Shown: positions 44,391-55,865 of the stretch, one piece after another
Position numbering within the stretch: position 1 is the first letter of the stretch
Layout: each line of letters starts with the position of its first letter
DNA from: Cyanophora paradoxa
Taxonomy: Eukaryota; Glaucocystophyceae; Cyanophorales; Cyanophoraceae
DNA: 64,000 nucleotides
Reading direction: 5' to 3'
Assembly (NCBI GenBank): GCA_004431415.1
Contig: QPMI01000275.1
Span: 1-64,000 of the forward strand
Program-made: the position numbers and the translations under genes
The notes under the pieces: model-generated
Databases searched by the model: none
Seen by the model: the letters and a program-made list of their open reading frames with translations, nothing else
Told to the model about the DNA's origin: nothing

Positions 44391-45557
44391 ACCCCGGGGG
44401 GCCGCTTCTTCTACATGTAACCCATAGCTGTAGACCCACACCTCAGACTGCGCCCCCGCGGCCGGGCGCGGTAGCTGCCGGCGGTCCTCTTTTTCGGCCG
44501 CCGCGCGCGAGACACTGAGATTATAAGTAGAGCCGTGTGTGCAGCTGTAACCTTGCATGATATCACGATCATTGATATCCGATGATCATAGTATCGATTA
44601 TAATTAGCCTAGGTATCACTTATATTTCACGGCACTTGTTTATAGGGTACTTTTTTCTGCATTCAAACGTATACTGTGTGCGCATGCAGCTCGAGTTTTG
44701 TGCATTCTAATTCTGCAGTGCGTTCAATTTTTGGGAGGCTATTTTCCTAGATATCGATCGGAGCTTTACTTCTCAGGCGCCGATCACTTATAAGTTGTGT
44801 AGTCTGATTTGCTTTTCAAAGTTTAACTTGTGTAGTCTGATTTGCGCATGCCTTCATGATCAGCTGCAGATGACATAATATTGTTTCAAATTGCTAGATA
44901 TATATATATATATATACCCAACGTCGACGCGTATGTGCGCTCCTGCGTAGAATTGCGAGTTTTTCATTCTTAAGCTTCTTCAAGGCTTCGGTAGCCGCCG
45001 GCCGCCGGGCCTCGTCGATATCATCTTAACCTTTAGGGGCGCGCGTTTGCTGGCTCTTTATTCATCTCAGGGTGTTTATTGTGAGCTGTTATAACTTGGC
45101 AAGGGTATATATCTATTCTAGATCTATTTTCTGGTTAACGTTTGTGTATTAAGCCGTTGCCCCCGGCCCCGGCCACCTGCAGCTGCAGAGCCGACGTTTT
45201 TGCTTAGGCTTTCAAGTTTCAGATGGAGCTAGTATCTGTACGCACGTGCGTGCACGTGCAGATTCAGATAGAGTACTACGGTAAACCTTAGGTCTTCTCG
45301 TGCGGAGCCGCCTCAATGTCAATGAATGAAATCACTTCATTGGCGCTTGCAATTGAGTCGCGGGAGGGGCGCCCGATGACCGTCGGACAGGAGGGGCGAG
45401 GGACAAGCGAGGGGAATTCGAAGGGCCAAATTTAAACAAGCTAGCGGAGGGAAGGGCCAAATTTTTAAACAAGGGGACGGGCCAATTTTCCGGAGGGAAG
45501 GGGTATCGGAAATGTTGGCGAGGGGTACCGCGGGGGAGGCCGGGGCTCGCCCCGCGG
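44391..45557. other. AT-rich intergenic region
   Basis: 1.17 kb with no supported gene. It contains a (TA)n tract at 44897-44916, a twofold repeat of TTGTGTAGTCTGATTTGC near 44795 and 44830, and GATATCGAT, TGATCA and GCACGTGC palindromes. The right end is the 3' region of F-box gene 1. Confidence 0.6.
44897..44916. repeat. (TA)n tract
   Basis: Ten TA units inside an AT-rich intergenic region. Confidence 0.9.
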
Positions 45558-47514
45558 TCACTCGGCCCAGGGCGGCCACCCCGCGGCGAACATCGCCTGG
45601 ACCGCCGCGCTGGTCGCCGGCTCGCACTCGTACCCGTGCCTGGACGCCACCACCTTCAGGCGTACCCCCCTTCGAAGTCCCCGGAGGACCTGTCGGGGGC
45701 GGTCGGGCGGCGGAGGCAACGGAGGCGCCGGCCGGGGGTACGCGGATCGGACCTCGTAGGGGCGCAGGGGGAATCCAGGCGGGTCCATGTCGTAAGCGAT
45801 GCGGAGGCGGCGGAGGGCGGGGAGGGCCAGGATCGCTTCCGCCTCGGCCTCGGTCAGGGGCCGGGCGACCTGCAGGTCCAGGTCCGCCAGAGTCCGCCGC
45901 GCGCCGGCCCCGGAGAGGAGCGCGGCGACCGCCGCCGGGCTCGCCCCGAAGCCTGCGGCGACGTCGATATCGATCAGCTCGCTCGCGCACAGAAGCAAAG
46001 CGAAGCGGGGCGGGGGGCGCGCACATCTAACGCGGAGCGCGAGCCTCTGGAGCCTGGGGAGGGCGTCCAGGGCGTCGCCCAGGGCGTGCATAGCCGGCTC
46101 CGTCAACTCCTCCGCGAGCTCAGAGTGCCCGTCGAAGTGCAGGGTCGCCTCCCGCAGGCCCGCGGCGCGCCCGAGGGCCAGGATATCCTCCGGCTCCAGC
46201 TGGCCGCAGCCGAGCTGCGAAGGAAGGGACCTCGAGCGAGGGGCGTACGGGTACGAGATTCGGGGCGGGGAACGGAGGCACCTCGAGCGCCAGGATCGTC
46301 TCCAGGCTCGGCATGCGGCTCAGCGCGGCCAGGGCGGCCCCCGTGAGCGAAGAACCCGAGGGACGGGCGTCCGCCGAGCGCCTCGGGAACTGGCCCGCCC
46401 TAGATCCGCAGTAGGGTGAGAGGACGGGCCGGGAGGGGCGCGGCGGGAGAGGGGACCGGTCACCTGAACGGCCCGCGTACGCAGTCGATGGCGATGCTGC
46501 GGAGGTCCCTCCCCGTGGCGCTGCCAGCGAGGGCCTCCACTGCTTCCGTGTACTCCCAGTGATTGGGCCACATAAGGGCCAGCTCCCTAAGGCGCGCGAG
46601 GGGCGCGAGGGCGGCCAGCACGCCCCGCGCGGAGTCCCGGTGCGGTCGGAAGCTGAGCGAGCGGAGGAGCGGGCAGGCGGCGGCGAGGGCGGCCGCTTCC
46701 TCCGGGCCGGCCCCGTCGTTGAGGTCGTCGAAGAAAAGGACGAGCGACTCCAGGCCGCCGAAGGGGGCGAGGGCGGCCCGCAGCTCGGCGGGCTCCGGCC
46801 ACGCCAGCGACGCCGACCAGCACGAGAACCACTTGTTGAGGCCGATGCTGAGGCTCTGCAGGCCGCTGGGCGCGCCCCCCGGCGGCGCCAGCGCCCGCAG
46901 CAAGTCGAGGAGGAAGTCTCGAAGGAAGCTGCGGTCGCGGAAGTAGCTGCAGGACGAGTCGTCGTCGTCTTCGGCCATGGCGTGGCCGTACGCTCGCACC
47001 AGCTCGACGGTAACCTGGGCGGGGCCTCCGCGGACGACGCCCGAGAGCACCGCGCACGCTGCTGCCAGCGCGCGCCGGTGGCTGTACTTCGTCGCACTGC
47101 CGGACACGAGCTCCAGCCTGAGCGAGACGCTGGCGCCGCCGCCGCAGCGCAGCGTTCCCTCCTCGAAGAGCGCCAGTGCGGCATCGCACGCGTACACGCT
47201 CTCGACGGAGGGCTTCGCCGGCTTGAGCCGGAGCTCGACGCAGGACCATTCCGTCTCCTCGACCACCTGCCGCCACCGCCTGCGATCCAGCGCGCTTAGC
47301 TACGCGCGGGAAGAGCAACGCCGCCGCGGAGCGGTGCGGACCTGCACACGCGGCGCAGCGGCCAGCTCGCCTGCACGCCGAGCGCTTTGAAGACGTCGCT
47401 CATAATCGCGTCTGGCAGGGCATCGAAAGGCCCCGCCGCTTGGGAGGCAGGAGCAACCTCTATTTGAATGCAGGCCCGCTTCGCTGCGCGCTCTTCCGAA
47501 AGTTCCGACGCCAT
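45558..47514 (-). CDS. F-box/LRR protein 1
   Basis: Multi-exon gene starting at 47514 (MASELSEERAAKRACIQIEV) and ending at the stop at 45558. Exon 1 holds the F-box core FDALPDAIMSDVFKALG and SWPLRRVCR, followed by the intron after VCR that all members of this local family share. Exon 2 (~47266-46460) starts VVEETEWSCVELRLK and has LRR-like helices (LLDLLRALAPPGGAPSGLQ, LRAALAPFGGLESLVLFFDD, LAAACPLLRSLSFRPH). Later exons give AALSRMPSLETILALE, GRAAGLREATLHFDG, LGDALDALPRLQRLALRV and AILALPALRRLRIAYDMD. F-box proteins normally bind SKP1 in SCF ubiquitin ligases and recruit substrates through the LRR part; substrate unknown. Confidence 0.75.
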
Positions 47515-47768
47515 CGATAATCTCGATCTAAATCTGCAGCGGTCGCTGACAGATTCGCTGTGCTCAGCTGCGCATGCGTCGATCGTGTACGCATCAGCGG
47601 TCGACTGTATATGTACCCCCATCCCACAACTATCCCGTACCCCCCAACTGGCGTGTGCGTACCCCCCTGCACGACGTCGTACGCGTCGTCGTCGACGAGC
47701 TCGGACGCCCCCGTCGCTGCTCTTAAAGAACATCCATAGCACTTCTTGTTTGGGTTCAAGGTCTGAGA

Positions 47769-47771
<3 letters not shown>

Positions 47772-47810
<39 letters not shown>
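47772..47810. repeat. (GA)n microsatellite
   Basis: About 19 uninterrupted GA units. Confidence 0.95.
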
Positions 47811-47816
<6 letters not shown>

Positions 47817-47852
47817 GGTTAGAGATGAAGGGGCCGGGAAAGGGGGCTACAG

Positions 47853-48176
47853 CTACAGGGCAGGATCCAGGGGGAGGGGCGCGGCCTCGCCCCACTCGGG
47901 GGCCGGGGCGCCGTCGACGCCCTGGCCCTGGCCCGAGGGGCGGCAGCAGCACGGGGAGGAGCAGCAGACGCAGACGAGCGCCGCGCTGCACATCCCGCAG
48001 CACTGCGGGTCCGAGGCCACCCGGACGGCCGCGTCACGCAGGCACCCCAGGCACCCCGCAGTCTTCGTACCCCTCCCGCCGCCGCTGCCCTCGCACGCCT
48101 CGGGCCCGCACCCACCGCAGGTCTCCTCCGCAGCCGGCGGCGGCGGCGGGGCCTGCACGCCCCGGCTCAGAAGCAA
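47853..48176 (-). CDS. Possible small Cys-rich protein or terminal exon
   Basis: Minus-strand ORF of 107 codons with a dense Cys pattern: ETCGGCGPEACEG, GCLGCLRDAAVRVA and QCCGMCSAALVCVCCSSPCC. The Cys-rich core looks deliberate compared with other shadows. It starts right after an acceptor-like GGGGCGTGCAG, so it may be a 3' exon rather than a free-standing gene. No family assigned; PLAC8-like Cys runs are a weak resemblance only. Confidence 0.35.
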   Translation of the reverse strand: MLLSRGVQAPPPPPAAEETCGGCGPEACEGSGGGRGTKTAGCLGCLRDAAVRVASDPQCCGMCSAALVCVCCSSPCCCRPSGQGQGVDGAPAPEWGEAAPLPLDPAL

Positions 48177-48276
48177 GGGGGGGGGGAGCCAGGGAGGGGG
48201 CGTACCCCCCCGGGCCCGAAGAGATCAGCCCAGCCGCCCCGCGCGTCGTCGCCCCCCGGCGGCTGCGGGGCGCCCC

Positions 48277-50286
48277 TCAGCGGCCGCCGGCGCCCGCCGC
48301 CCCGCGCGCCCCGCCGTCGCCTGCCTTCAGAGCCGGGAACAGCGCGTAGACGTGCGCCCTCGCCGCCAGGTTGATCTGTACCCCCCGACTCAGGCTCGAA
48401 AGGGGCCCCGCGCGGAATCGACCCCGCACCGCGTCGATGACCCGCGCGTGCTCGGACATCGGCAGACCGTCCACGGATCGCTCCCGCCTGCCGCAGGCCA
48501 GGGATCGGCGGAGGCGGGTAGAGGAAGGGAAGGGGGGTACGCACTTCCCGGCGGCGCCGTCCACCGCGCCCTCGTACACCGCCGCGTCCACGAGGTGCTC
48601 CTCGATCTGAAGAAAGCGTACCCCCCGTTGGCCGGGGGTACGCGGATCGGCGGCGCGGGCCCGCTCGCCTTAGGCTGCATGAGGAGAGAGGGCGCCGGGA
48701 ACGGGTTCGGCGGCGGTCCTGCGGTACCCCCCTCAGGGCGTGCGCGGGGGTTCGAATCCGGAGGGGCCGCACCGCCGACGGCGAGGTGGGCAAGAACGTA
48801 GAGGCCCGCGCACACCGCGTAGCCCCCCCTGCGCGACAGTCGGACCTCGGCAGGGGGGGGGAAGGCTGGGGGGTACCAGTTTGAAACGCCCGCGACGATG
48901 AGTGAGTCCGTCGCGACTGCGCAGCGGATGCGCTCTCCGTGGTTCACGTGTTGCGCCACCTGGGGTACAGAAATCAGCGGGGACCTTCCTCTCCGGGGTA
49001 CGTAGTAAAGGAAAGGGGAGCGGGGTACGGCACCAGGTCGGAGACGCGGCCCATGCCGATCTCGTTGCCGCCGTCGCCGATGCCGCTCGTCCCGATGGGG
49101 TCCCACCCCTCCGCCGCCTGCCGCGACCGTACCCGTCCATTCAGCCCGCCGCGAAGCCCGCGCGGAGGGGTACGGGCCAAGTTCCACCGTACCCGCTGCT
49201 TCGCCAGAGTGAAGAGGCGGTCGGTTCGGCCGCAGTATTTCGTGATGTCCTCCCCCCGCATGTTGTAGCACCGCCCGTCGTGGGAGGGCCTGGGGCGGGG
49301 GTTCAGAGGGGGGAAAGGAGGCGAGGGGAGGGGGGTACAGTGCGCACCCGACGCGCTCGATGGATATGAGGTGGTCGATGTGCCGGGGGCGGCCCTTCTT
49401 CCCCGAGGGGGGGGAAGAGGCCTCGGACCTCCCGGCCGGCCGCGCCGGGAGCGCGTACCCGTTCTCCCGCGGGCTCCGCTTCCTCCCCCCGTCCCCTTCC
49501 CGGTCCCCCCCCGCCGCCGCCTCCGCCCCATCCTCGAGAGCCGGACCCGGCTCCGGGGCGTACAGCAGCCTCTCCACAAATTGATCCAGGGCGTCGCCCT
49601 CCACAAAGTTTGGGTCCCTGCCCGCCCGCCCGCCCGCGTCAGGCGAGGCGCGGCGCGGCGCGCGCGTGCCGCACTCAGGGCAGGGAAATATGGCGATGTC
49701 CTCGATCTTGCCCATCAGATCCATCTTTTCCGCACACGCCCGGACAACGGGCTCGTTCAGCCGGTCTGCGGGTCGTGTTGGGCCGGGCGGCCGGCCTGAG
49801 AGAGCATCGCAGGGGGCCGCCCGCGCGGCGCTCACCCGTAAACAGCGTCACCTTGCGGTTCAGACGGACCAGCGCGTTCGCCCTGCGCTCCGGATCCCGG
49901 TGAGCGGCGACGCTCTCCCGCGGCTAAGGGCGCAGACGTACATGGCCACGGCACCTGGCGGCCCGTCCCTGCAGACGCAACGTTGAGCAGAGGTCACGGT
50001 CAGACGGACGGACAGCCTCAGATCGGCGCGAACGCGCAAGGACTCGTACGCACGTTTCGCCCGCTCCGCACCGCCAGATGTAGAATCCTGTGACGATGCC
50101 GATGTGCTTGCTGCTGATCATCTGCCGGCAGGCGTTCTCGAACTCGCCGGGCCGCACGAGGTTTGTGATGCCGCGCTTGCCGGGGTCCGCCGAAATGATC
50201 CGCTCGATCTCCTCGAACGCGCTCGCAGGCGCCTCGGGCGCAGCATCCGGCGCCGTCGCAGCTTCTTCGCCGACCGTCATCGCCAC
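48277..50286 (-). CDS. D-glutamate cyclase-like protein (DUF4392)
   Basis: About ten exons. Starts MAMTVGEEAATAPDAAPEAP at 50286 and stops at 48277. Conserved blocks in order: IERIISADPGKRGITNLVRP, HIGIVTGFYI, DGPPGAVAM, RKVTLFTG, DLMGKIEDIAIFPCPEC, RHIDHLISIERVG, YNMRGEDITKYCGRTDRLF, GTSGIGDGGNEIGMGRVSDL, VAQHVNHGERIRCAVATDSL, IVAGVSNW then GGYAVCAGLYVLAHL, YEGAVDGAAGK and VDGLPMSEHARVIDAV. This is the set of the D-glutamate cyclase family, which converts D-glutamate to 5-oxo-D-proline. The N-terminal DUF1445 half found in animal DGLUCY is absent. A low-complexity insert (~49440-49560) separates the second and third parts. Subcellular location is unclear; no targeting peptide is obvious. Confidence 0.85.
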
Positions 50287-50953
50287 AAATACCTGTACCC
50301 GGAGCTGACCAATGGAACCGAATTCGAATTCGAATTCGAATTCGAATTCGGAAAGCGGGCCGCCGGCGCCTGTCTAGCTCAAGGCTCAAGCATCGAACGC
50401 GAGCTCGGATCCGGACAAGCGAGCTCGGGTGAAGCGAAGCGTGCGCCAGGTGCATGCGCACGGCATCGACGTCGGATCAAATTTGCCGTCGGCGTCGGAT
50501 CAAATTTGCCGCTGACGGCAGTGATCATGAGCGGCGCAGCACGCGCTAGCTCGCTCGCGCTTGAGCTCGAGCTTGATCGAGCCATCTATAGCTGAGCGTC
50601 CGGATGCCGTACCCGATCGTGAATTCAATAAATGCACGGCGCGCCGCGGCGCGCGGTTAAACGTAGCAGACTGAACGAGGATCGATTTCGAGATACAAGA
50701 GAAGGGCAACATGTAATAAACTAGAATACAAATTTGACTGCGCATCTAGGACTGAGGCCTAGGGAGTACAAGCAGCTTGATGCTGCGTGGACGTTTCTAC
50801 AATTGAAAAAAGCGACACCTAGAGCTCCCGGAGCTAACTTAAGGGTGCCGATATGTCTGAAATGAAAGCAAGTACCTTTGTATGAGGACTAAATTAAGGG
50901 AGCGAAAAAAGCGAACTCGGAAGAGCAAAGACTAGACAGGAGGGATCACTTAA
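50287..50953. other. Intergenic region
   Basis: Holds a perfect ATTCGA repeat at 50321-50351, two copies of GTCGGATCAAATTTGCCG near 50470 and 50494, and the 3' region of NRT2 copy 2. No gene seen. Confidence 0.6.
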
Positions 50954-53266
50954 TTACAGGGAGTTGGCCGTGTTCGGAGCAAAGGTCACCGAGGGCGCGG
51001 CGACGACGGGCTGGGCGGGTGCCGCCCCCGAGGGGTAGGCGTCGCCCCTGCGAATCGAGTCGCCGGCCGCGGCAAAGCCGGCTCGGTGGTTGAGGGCGGG
51101 GCCGTCGGGCGTGGCGAGGAACGCGGCGCCCGAGTGCGTGCTCCACATCTCGCCCTTGGCCACGCTCCACTCGCCGCCGGGGTGCATGCTCGTCCCGGCC
51201 GACGTCGGCGCCGGCTCGATGGGCGCGTGGGGCACCTCGGGGCGGCCGCGGACGAAGCCGCCCGAGTTCCACATCGAGGCCCCGCCGAGCTCGGGGAAGC
51301 TGACGCAGGCGAGGGAGAAGGGGACGATGAAGACGAAGCAGCCGAGGACCGTGTACGCGTCCATGTAGCTCAGCGGCTTGAAGAGCTGCAGCGTCAAGAT
51401 GGCCCCCGCGTTGCCGCCCGCCCCGATCAGACCCGACGCCGCCCCCAGGCCCTTGGGGTTGAGGTACGGCACGCAGCCGAACGTCGTCCCGCACGACATC
51501 TGCCGCCCCGCGCGTCGGCGCGCCGCGATCGCAGCGCCGCGCAGGGGCGGGGGCGGGGGCGGTCCGCACCTGGCACCAGTACGAGAAGATGAGCATGAAG
51601 AAGAACGAGGCCACGACGTTCTCCATGCGGGCGAATATGACAAGGAAGATGCCCTCCAAGACGATGCCGAGCCACATGAGCCAGAGGCGGCCGCGCATGC
51701 CCCAGCGCTTGGCGCAGATGTCGGAGAACTTGCCGCCGGACCAGCGCGAGAAGATGTTCATGAGGCCGAACGCCGACGCCGCCGCCCCCGCCTGCACCTT
51801 GTCGAACTTGAAGTGGTCCGCGTAGAACTCGGGGAACGTGCTGCGCGCCCCCCGACGTCAGCGCCGCGCGGCGGGAGGGCGGGCGGGGCGAGGCGCGGGC
51901 GCCTGACCTGTCGATGGTGAGCTCGATGCCGAAGCAGACGGCGTAGTTGAGGGCGAAGATGTAGGTGCGGTAGTCCGACAGCGCGATCTTGACCGCCGCC
52001 TTCGTATCCACCTTGGGCTTGAGGCCCTTCTTCTCAAGGTCGCGGTAGTTCCCGTCCGGCAGGTCGCGGGTGAACAGGATCACGCAGATGCCCGTCACGA
52101 TCGCCACCACGCCGGGGATGATCATCGTCAGGCGCCACTGCCTGCGCCGCCCGGAGCGTCGGCCGGGCCGGGCGCGGTGCGGCCGGGGCGCGGCGCACAT
52201 GTGCGGGGTGTAGCCGTAGTTGGAGAACGAGTTCATGATGACGGGCATGAGGAGGTGCGTGGTGCCGCCGCCCATGTTGCCCCAGCCGGCCGAGAGCGCG
52301 TTCACCTCGCCCACCACGTTCTTCGCGAACATGAACGACACTGCGCGCCGCCGCGTCAGCGCACCGCGGCTGCGGCCGCAGGCGCGGCGCGGCGCCCGGC
52401 GCACTGTGGTACTGTGTCGGCACGAAGGCGGCGCCGATCTGCGGGCAGCGGGCGTGAGCCTCGGAGGGTGGTGGCGGGCGCGGGCGGGGGGCGCGGGCGG
52501 CGCACGAAGGAGATGAACCAGCGGACGGCGACGTATCCGCTGTACGACGTGGCGAGGCCGGCGAGCGCGACGGGAATGCCGCCGAAGAAGAGGACGAAGC
52601 CCTGCCCGTAGCGCGGCCCGAACTGCAGCGCCGGTCAGGCCCGGCGGGGCGGGGCGGGGCGGGGCGGGACGGGCGGCGGCGCGCCTTGTCGCAGACGACG
52701 CCCATCACGATGCGGGCCAGGATGGTGCCGGCGACGCCGATCGAGTTGGCGTCGGCCATCTGCGCCGGCGTGAAGCCCATGTCCTTGCGGATCGTCGTCG
52801 CCATCTGCGGCCCCGCCCGTCAGCGGCCGCGGCGCCGGCGGGCCCGGGCGTGGGCTGGGGAGAGGGGCTGACCGCAGGGATGGCAAACCACGCGTTGAAG
52901 CACACGAAGAAAGCGATCGTCTCCCACCAGAGCGCGCGCACTGCGGGCCGCACGGTCAGCGTCGGCATCGCGGCGGGCAGCGCGGCCGCGACCGCGGCGC
53001 GGGTTGGGGCGTCGAGCGCGGGGCTCACTATGCGGCTGGGCGAAGGAGAGGAGGTTGTACGTGGTGGCCTTGCCATCGGCATTGGTCGGCAGCTTGTACT
53101 TCTTCGGCTGAGTTGCGGCGGAGGGCATCGGCAGCTCTTGCACGTCGGAGCTGGAGGCGGAGGGAGAGTCTGAGATCTTCTTAACTTTCTCCTCGAACAT
53201 CGGCGGCCGCTGGCTCTCTACGTGCATCGCCGGCAGCTCGATCGGGGCACTCGCATTCGGCGCCAT
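50954..53266 (-). CDS. NRT2: High-affinity nitrate/nitrite transporter, NNP/MFS family, copy 2
   Basis: Paralogue of 33397-35701 with the same introns. Starts MAPNASAPIELPAMHVESQR at 53266. The first ~50 residues are unlike copy 1 except for MAPNA, then KYKLPTNADGKATTYNLLSF is identical. Core motifs: VNALSAGWGNMGGGTTHLLM, DLPDGNYRDLEKKGLKPKVD, NIFSRWSGGKFSDICAKRWG, GLIGAGGNAGAILTLQLF. The C-terminus is shorter and differs after GGFVRGRPEVPHAPIE (PAPTSAGTSMHPGGEW), ending NTANSL. The protein should also sit in the plasma membrane and carry nitrate or nitrite; divergent cytosolic ends suggest different regulation or trafficking. It is divergent from F-box gene 2. Confidence 0.93.
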
Positions 53267-53700
53267 GCTGTGAACGCTAGGGCGCTCTACTCTGAGCTAG
53301 GAAGCCCTGCGCCTGAGGGACCGGTCCGATGTATGCGCACGATGGACTTCGACTTCGGCGCGAGAATGTGCGAGTGCTGGACTTCTGCCGGTAGTCGTTC
53401 TCGGACCCGGCTGCAGAAGCGACAAGAGTCGCGACTCGCGACTCGACGCTGGGGGCAGGCAGCTGTGCGGGCGGCAGCATCGCTTCAAAACTGCTCAGCT
53501 GCGACTCGGCAAAAGGGCGGCGACCCGAGCAAAAGCTTAAGGGCCGCGACTCGGTCGTTCCCGCTGGGCTTGCTGCTCCTCTGTCCCTTCAAGAACGAAG
53601 CTGACCGGGATCCGAACCCGCGGCCACCAGCTGGGGTACAGGCCAGCGCGACGGTGGCTCTGCCGGGAGCAGTGCAAGCAGTGCGACTTGAATCTGAACG
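53267..53700. promoter_or_regulatory. Divergent promoter region between NRT2 copy 2 and F-box gene 2
   Basis: 434 bp between start codons on opposite strands. It is much less GC-skewed than the coding DNA. A GCGACTCGCGACTCGACGC repeat lies near 53431. No specific site recognised. Confidence 0.45.
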
Positions 53701-55724
53701 ATGTCGGGAGGACGTGCCAAGAAGCGGGCCCGCGTCAAAGAACCAGAACCAGCAGCCGAGGCGGCGCAGCATGGCGCGGCTGCATCTGCATCAGCCGCGC
53801 AAGCGGCTGGAGTGCTAGACGCACTGCCGGACGCGTTGCTGGGAGACATCTTCAGGGCGCTGGGGCCGCGGGCGAGCTGGCCCCTGCGCGGCGTGTGCAG
53901 GTGCTTTTACCCCGCAGCCGCGCGCGCCGCGCGACGCACGCGCGGCCGCGGCTGGTTGCTTTCTCTTCGTAGCTAACTGTTCGAGGGCGCAGTCGATGGC
54001 AGCGCCTAGTCGAGGAGACGGATTGGGCCAGCGTCGAGCTGCAGATGGATGGCGGGAGAGCCGGCGACTGGGCGGCCGCGGGCGGCGTGCCCAAGCCGCG
54101 ACGCAAGGCCGCAGCGAGCGAACGAAGCGGCGAGCGCGCTTTCAGCCGCGTGTCAACGCTCCTCGAGGAGAGAAGGCTACGGCTCGTCGGCGGCGGCAGC
54201 GTCGCGCTCCGGGCGGAGCTCCCCCGCCGGGCGATCTCGGCTCCACAGAGTGGGAAGAAGGGCAGAGCCGCTGATGCCGAGCTAAAGCGGAGCCACCAGC
54301 TCGCAGCGGCGGCGGCCTGCCGGCTCCTGGCCGTCGCCGCGTCCAGCGGCGTCGGACCAGCGCCGGCGCGGCCGCGCGAGGTGGTCATCGAGCTCTCGAG
54401 AAGAGACGGGCTGCTCATTGGCGTCAACGACGACGTGGACTTCGTTCGCACCTTCCTGCTCGACTTGCTGCGGGCGCTGGCGCCGCCGGGGGACGTGCCC
54501 AGCGGCCTCCAGAGCCTCAGCGTCGGCTGCAACGTCGAGCCGGAGCGCTACAGCCGCCAGGAGTGGCTCCCGTGGCCCGCGCCCGCCGAGCTCCAGCCCG
54601 CCCTCGCCCCCTTCGGCCAGCTCCGCTCCCTCGACCTCTTCTTCGGGCCCCTCGACGAAGGGATCACGAAGGAGGCGGCGGCGGTCGTCGCGGCCGCCTG
54701 CCCGCTCCTCGCCTCGCTCAGCGTCCGCCCGAGGCCCATGGCAGTCGCGCCCGTGCTGGCGGCGCTGGCGCCGCTGGCGCACCTGCAAAACCTCGCAGTC
54801 CTCGTGGGCCACCCGCACATCTGCGACGCTGTCGCCTTCGGCATCGTGACCATCGCCGGCGGCGCCGCCGGCAAGAGCCTTAGGAGCCTCGCCTTCCTCC
54901 CCGAGACCGAAGTCTACGCGTGCGTTCCGTATTGAGCCCCGCGGATCAATCAAATCTCTGACGGCGGGCGCGCGGGGCCGGCAGGCAGGGCGCATTCCCG
55001 AGGCGCAAAGAGCGCATCAAGAACCACCTCTTCGAAGCCTCGGACGACGCCCTGCTCGCCCTCGGCAGCATGCCACACCTCGAATCCGTCAGAACGCTCT
55101 TCGTGCGCACGCACGCGCTCGAAGTCGATCGGCGCCTTGCGCTGTACCCCGCTGAACGAACCCCCCGCAGCTCACGTGCTCGGACGTGAAGAAGGCGGCC
55201 GTCCTCGCCCTGGGCCGCTCCGCGAGCCTCCGGGAGCTCCACGTCTTCCTCTACGCGAACGAAGTGAAGCACGCGCGGGCCCTGGCGGAGGCCCTCACCG
55301 CGCTGCCCCGCATCGAGCGGCTCTTCCTCGAGCTCTCCTGTGCGCCGCTCTCTCTTTCAAACTCTGCGCTTCGTTTCTCACACACGGGCGGGAGCAGGCA
55401 GCGACGCGGGTCCCGGGGCCCGCGACGCTCTTGCGTTCCTCCGGAGCGCCGGCGCGCGGCGCGCCCTGACGGACCTGCGCCTCATCGTCTACGAGCCGGT
55501 CTCTGAGGCCCTGGCGGAGGCCCTCGCCGCGCTGCCGGCCCTCCGCCGCCTCGAGGTGGCGGCGCACCCCGTCTGCTGGCCGGTCCAGGGGGCCCTTCCC
55601 CCCCGCCCCCGCGAGGTGCGCGCCCCGGGCCCCGCCTCCGCTCCCCTCGGCTCATGTGAGCCCACGTGTGCAGATCCTCGGCCGCCTGCGGCCGGACGTG
55701 GCTGTGACGGTATGCGCCTTTTAA
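53701..55724 (+). CDS. F-box/LRR protein 2
   Basis: Starts MSGGRAKKRARVKEPEPA. Exon 1 carries the F-box LDALPDALLGDIFRALGPRA and SWPLRGVCR. The main exon (~54003-54925) opens VEETDWASVELQMDG and includes LLEERRLRLVGGGSVALRAE, LLDLLRALAPPGDVPSGLQS, AALAPLAHLQNLAVLVGHPH and GGAAGKSLRSLAFLPETEV. Later exons give ALLALGSMPHLESVRTLFV, ALGRSASLRELHVFLYANEV, LAEALTALPRIERLFLELS and ALTDLRLIVYEPVSEALAEA, then ILGRLRPDVAVTVCAF before the stop at 55722. Convergent with F-box gene 3 (end 55866). Likely SCF substrate adaptor; substrate unknown. Confidence 0.75.
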
Positions 55725-55865
55725 CGAGACGGCGGGGGCGTGTGCGGTCTCGCGATTTCCCGCATCTTGCCGCCCTCCTCCCTTCTAGGCTACTCGCTAG
55801 GCCCTCTTTCTCGGGCTCGAGCTCGCTACATATACTCGCTTTTTGTGGACCTGAATCGCAAGGGG

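Larger units (their letters stand above)
47515..48276. other. Intergenic region with GA microsatellite and a Cys-rich ORF
   Basis: Contains the (GA)n tract at 47772-47810 and, on the minus strand at 48176-47853, an ORF described separately. The left end is the F-box gene 1 promoter. Confidence 0.5.

Noticed and set aside
53590-53640. Second tRNA-like segment (GGTTCGGATCCCGGT on the minus strand)
   Set aside because: Only a loop-like match; flanking bases do not fold into acceptor, D and anticodon arms.
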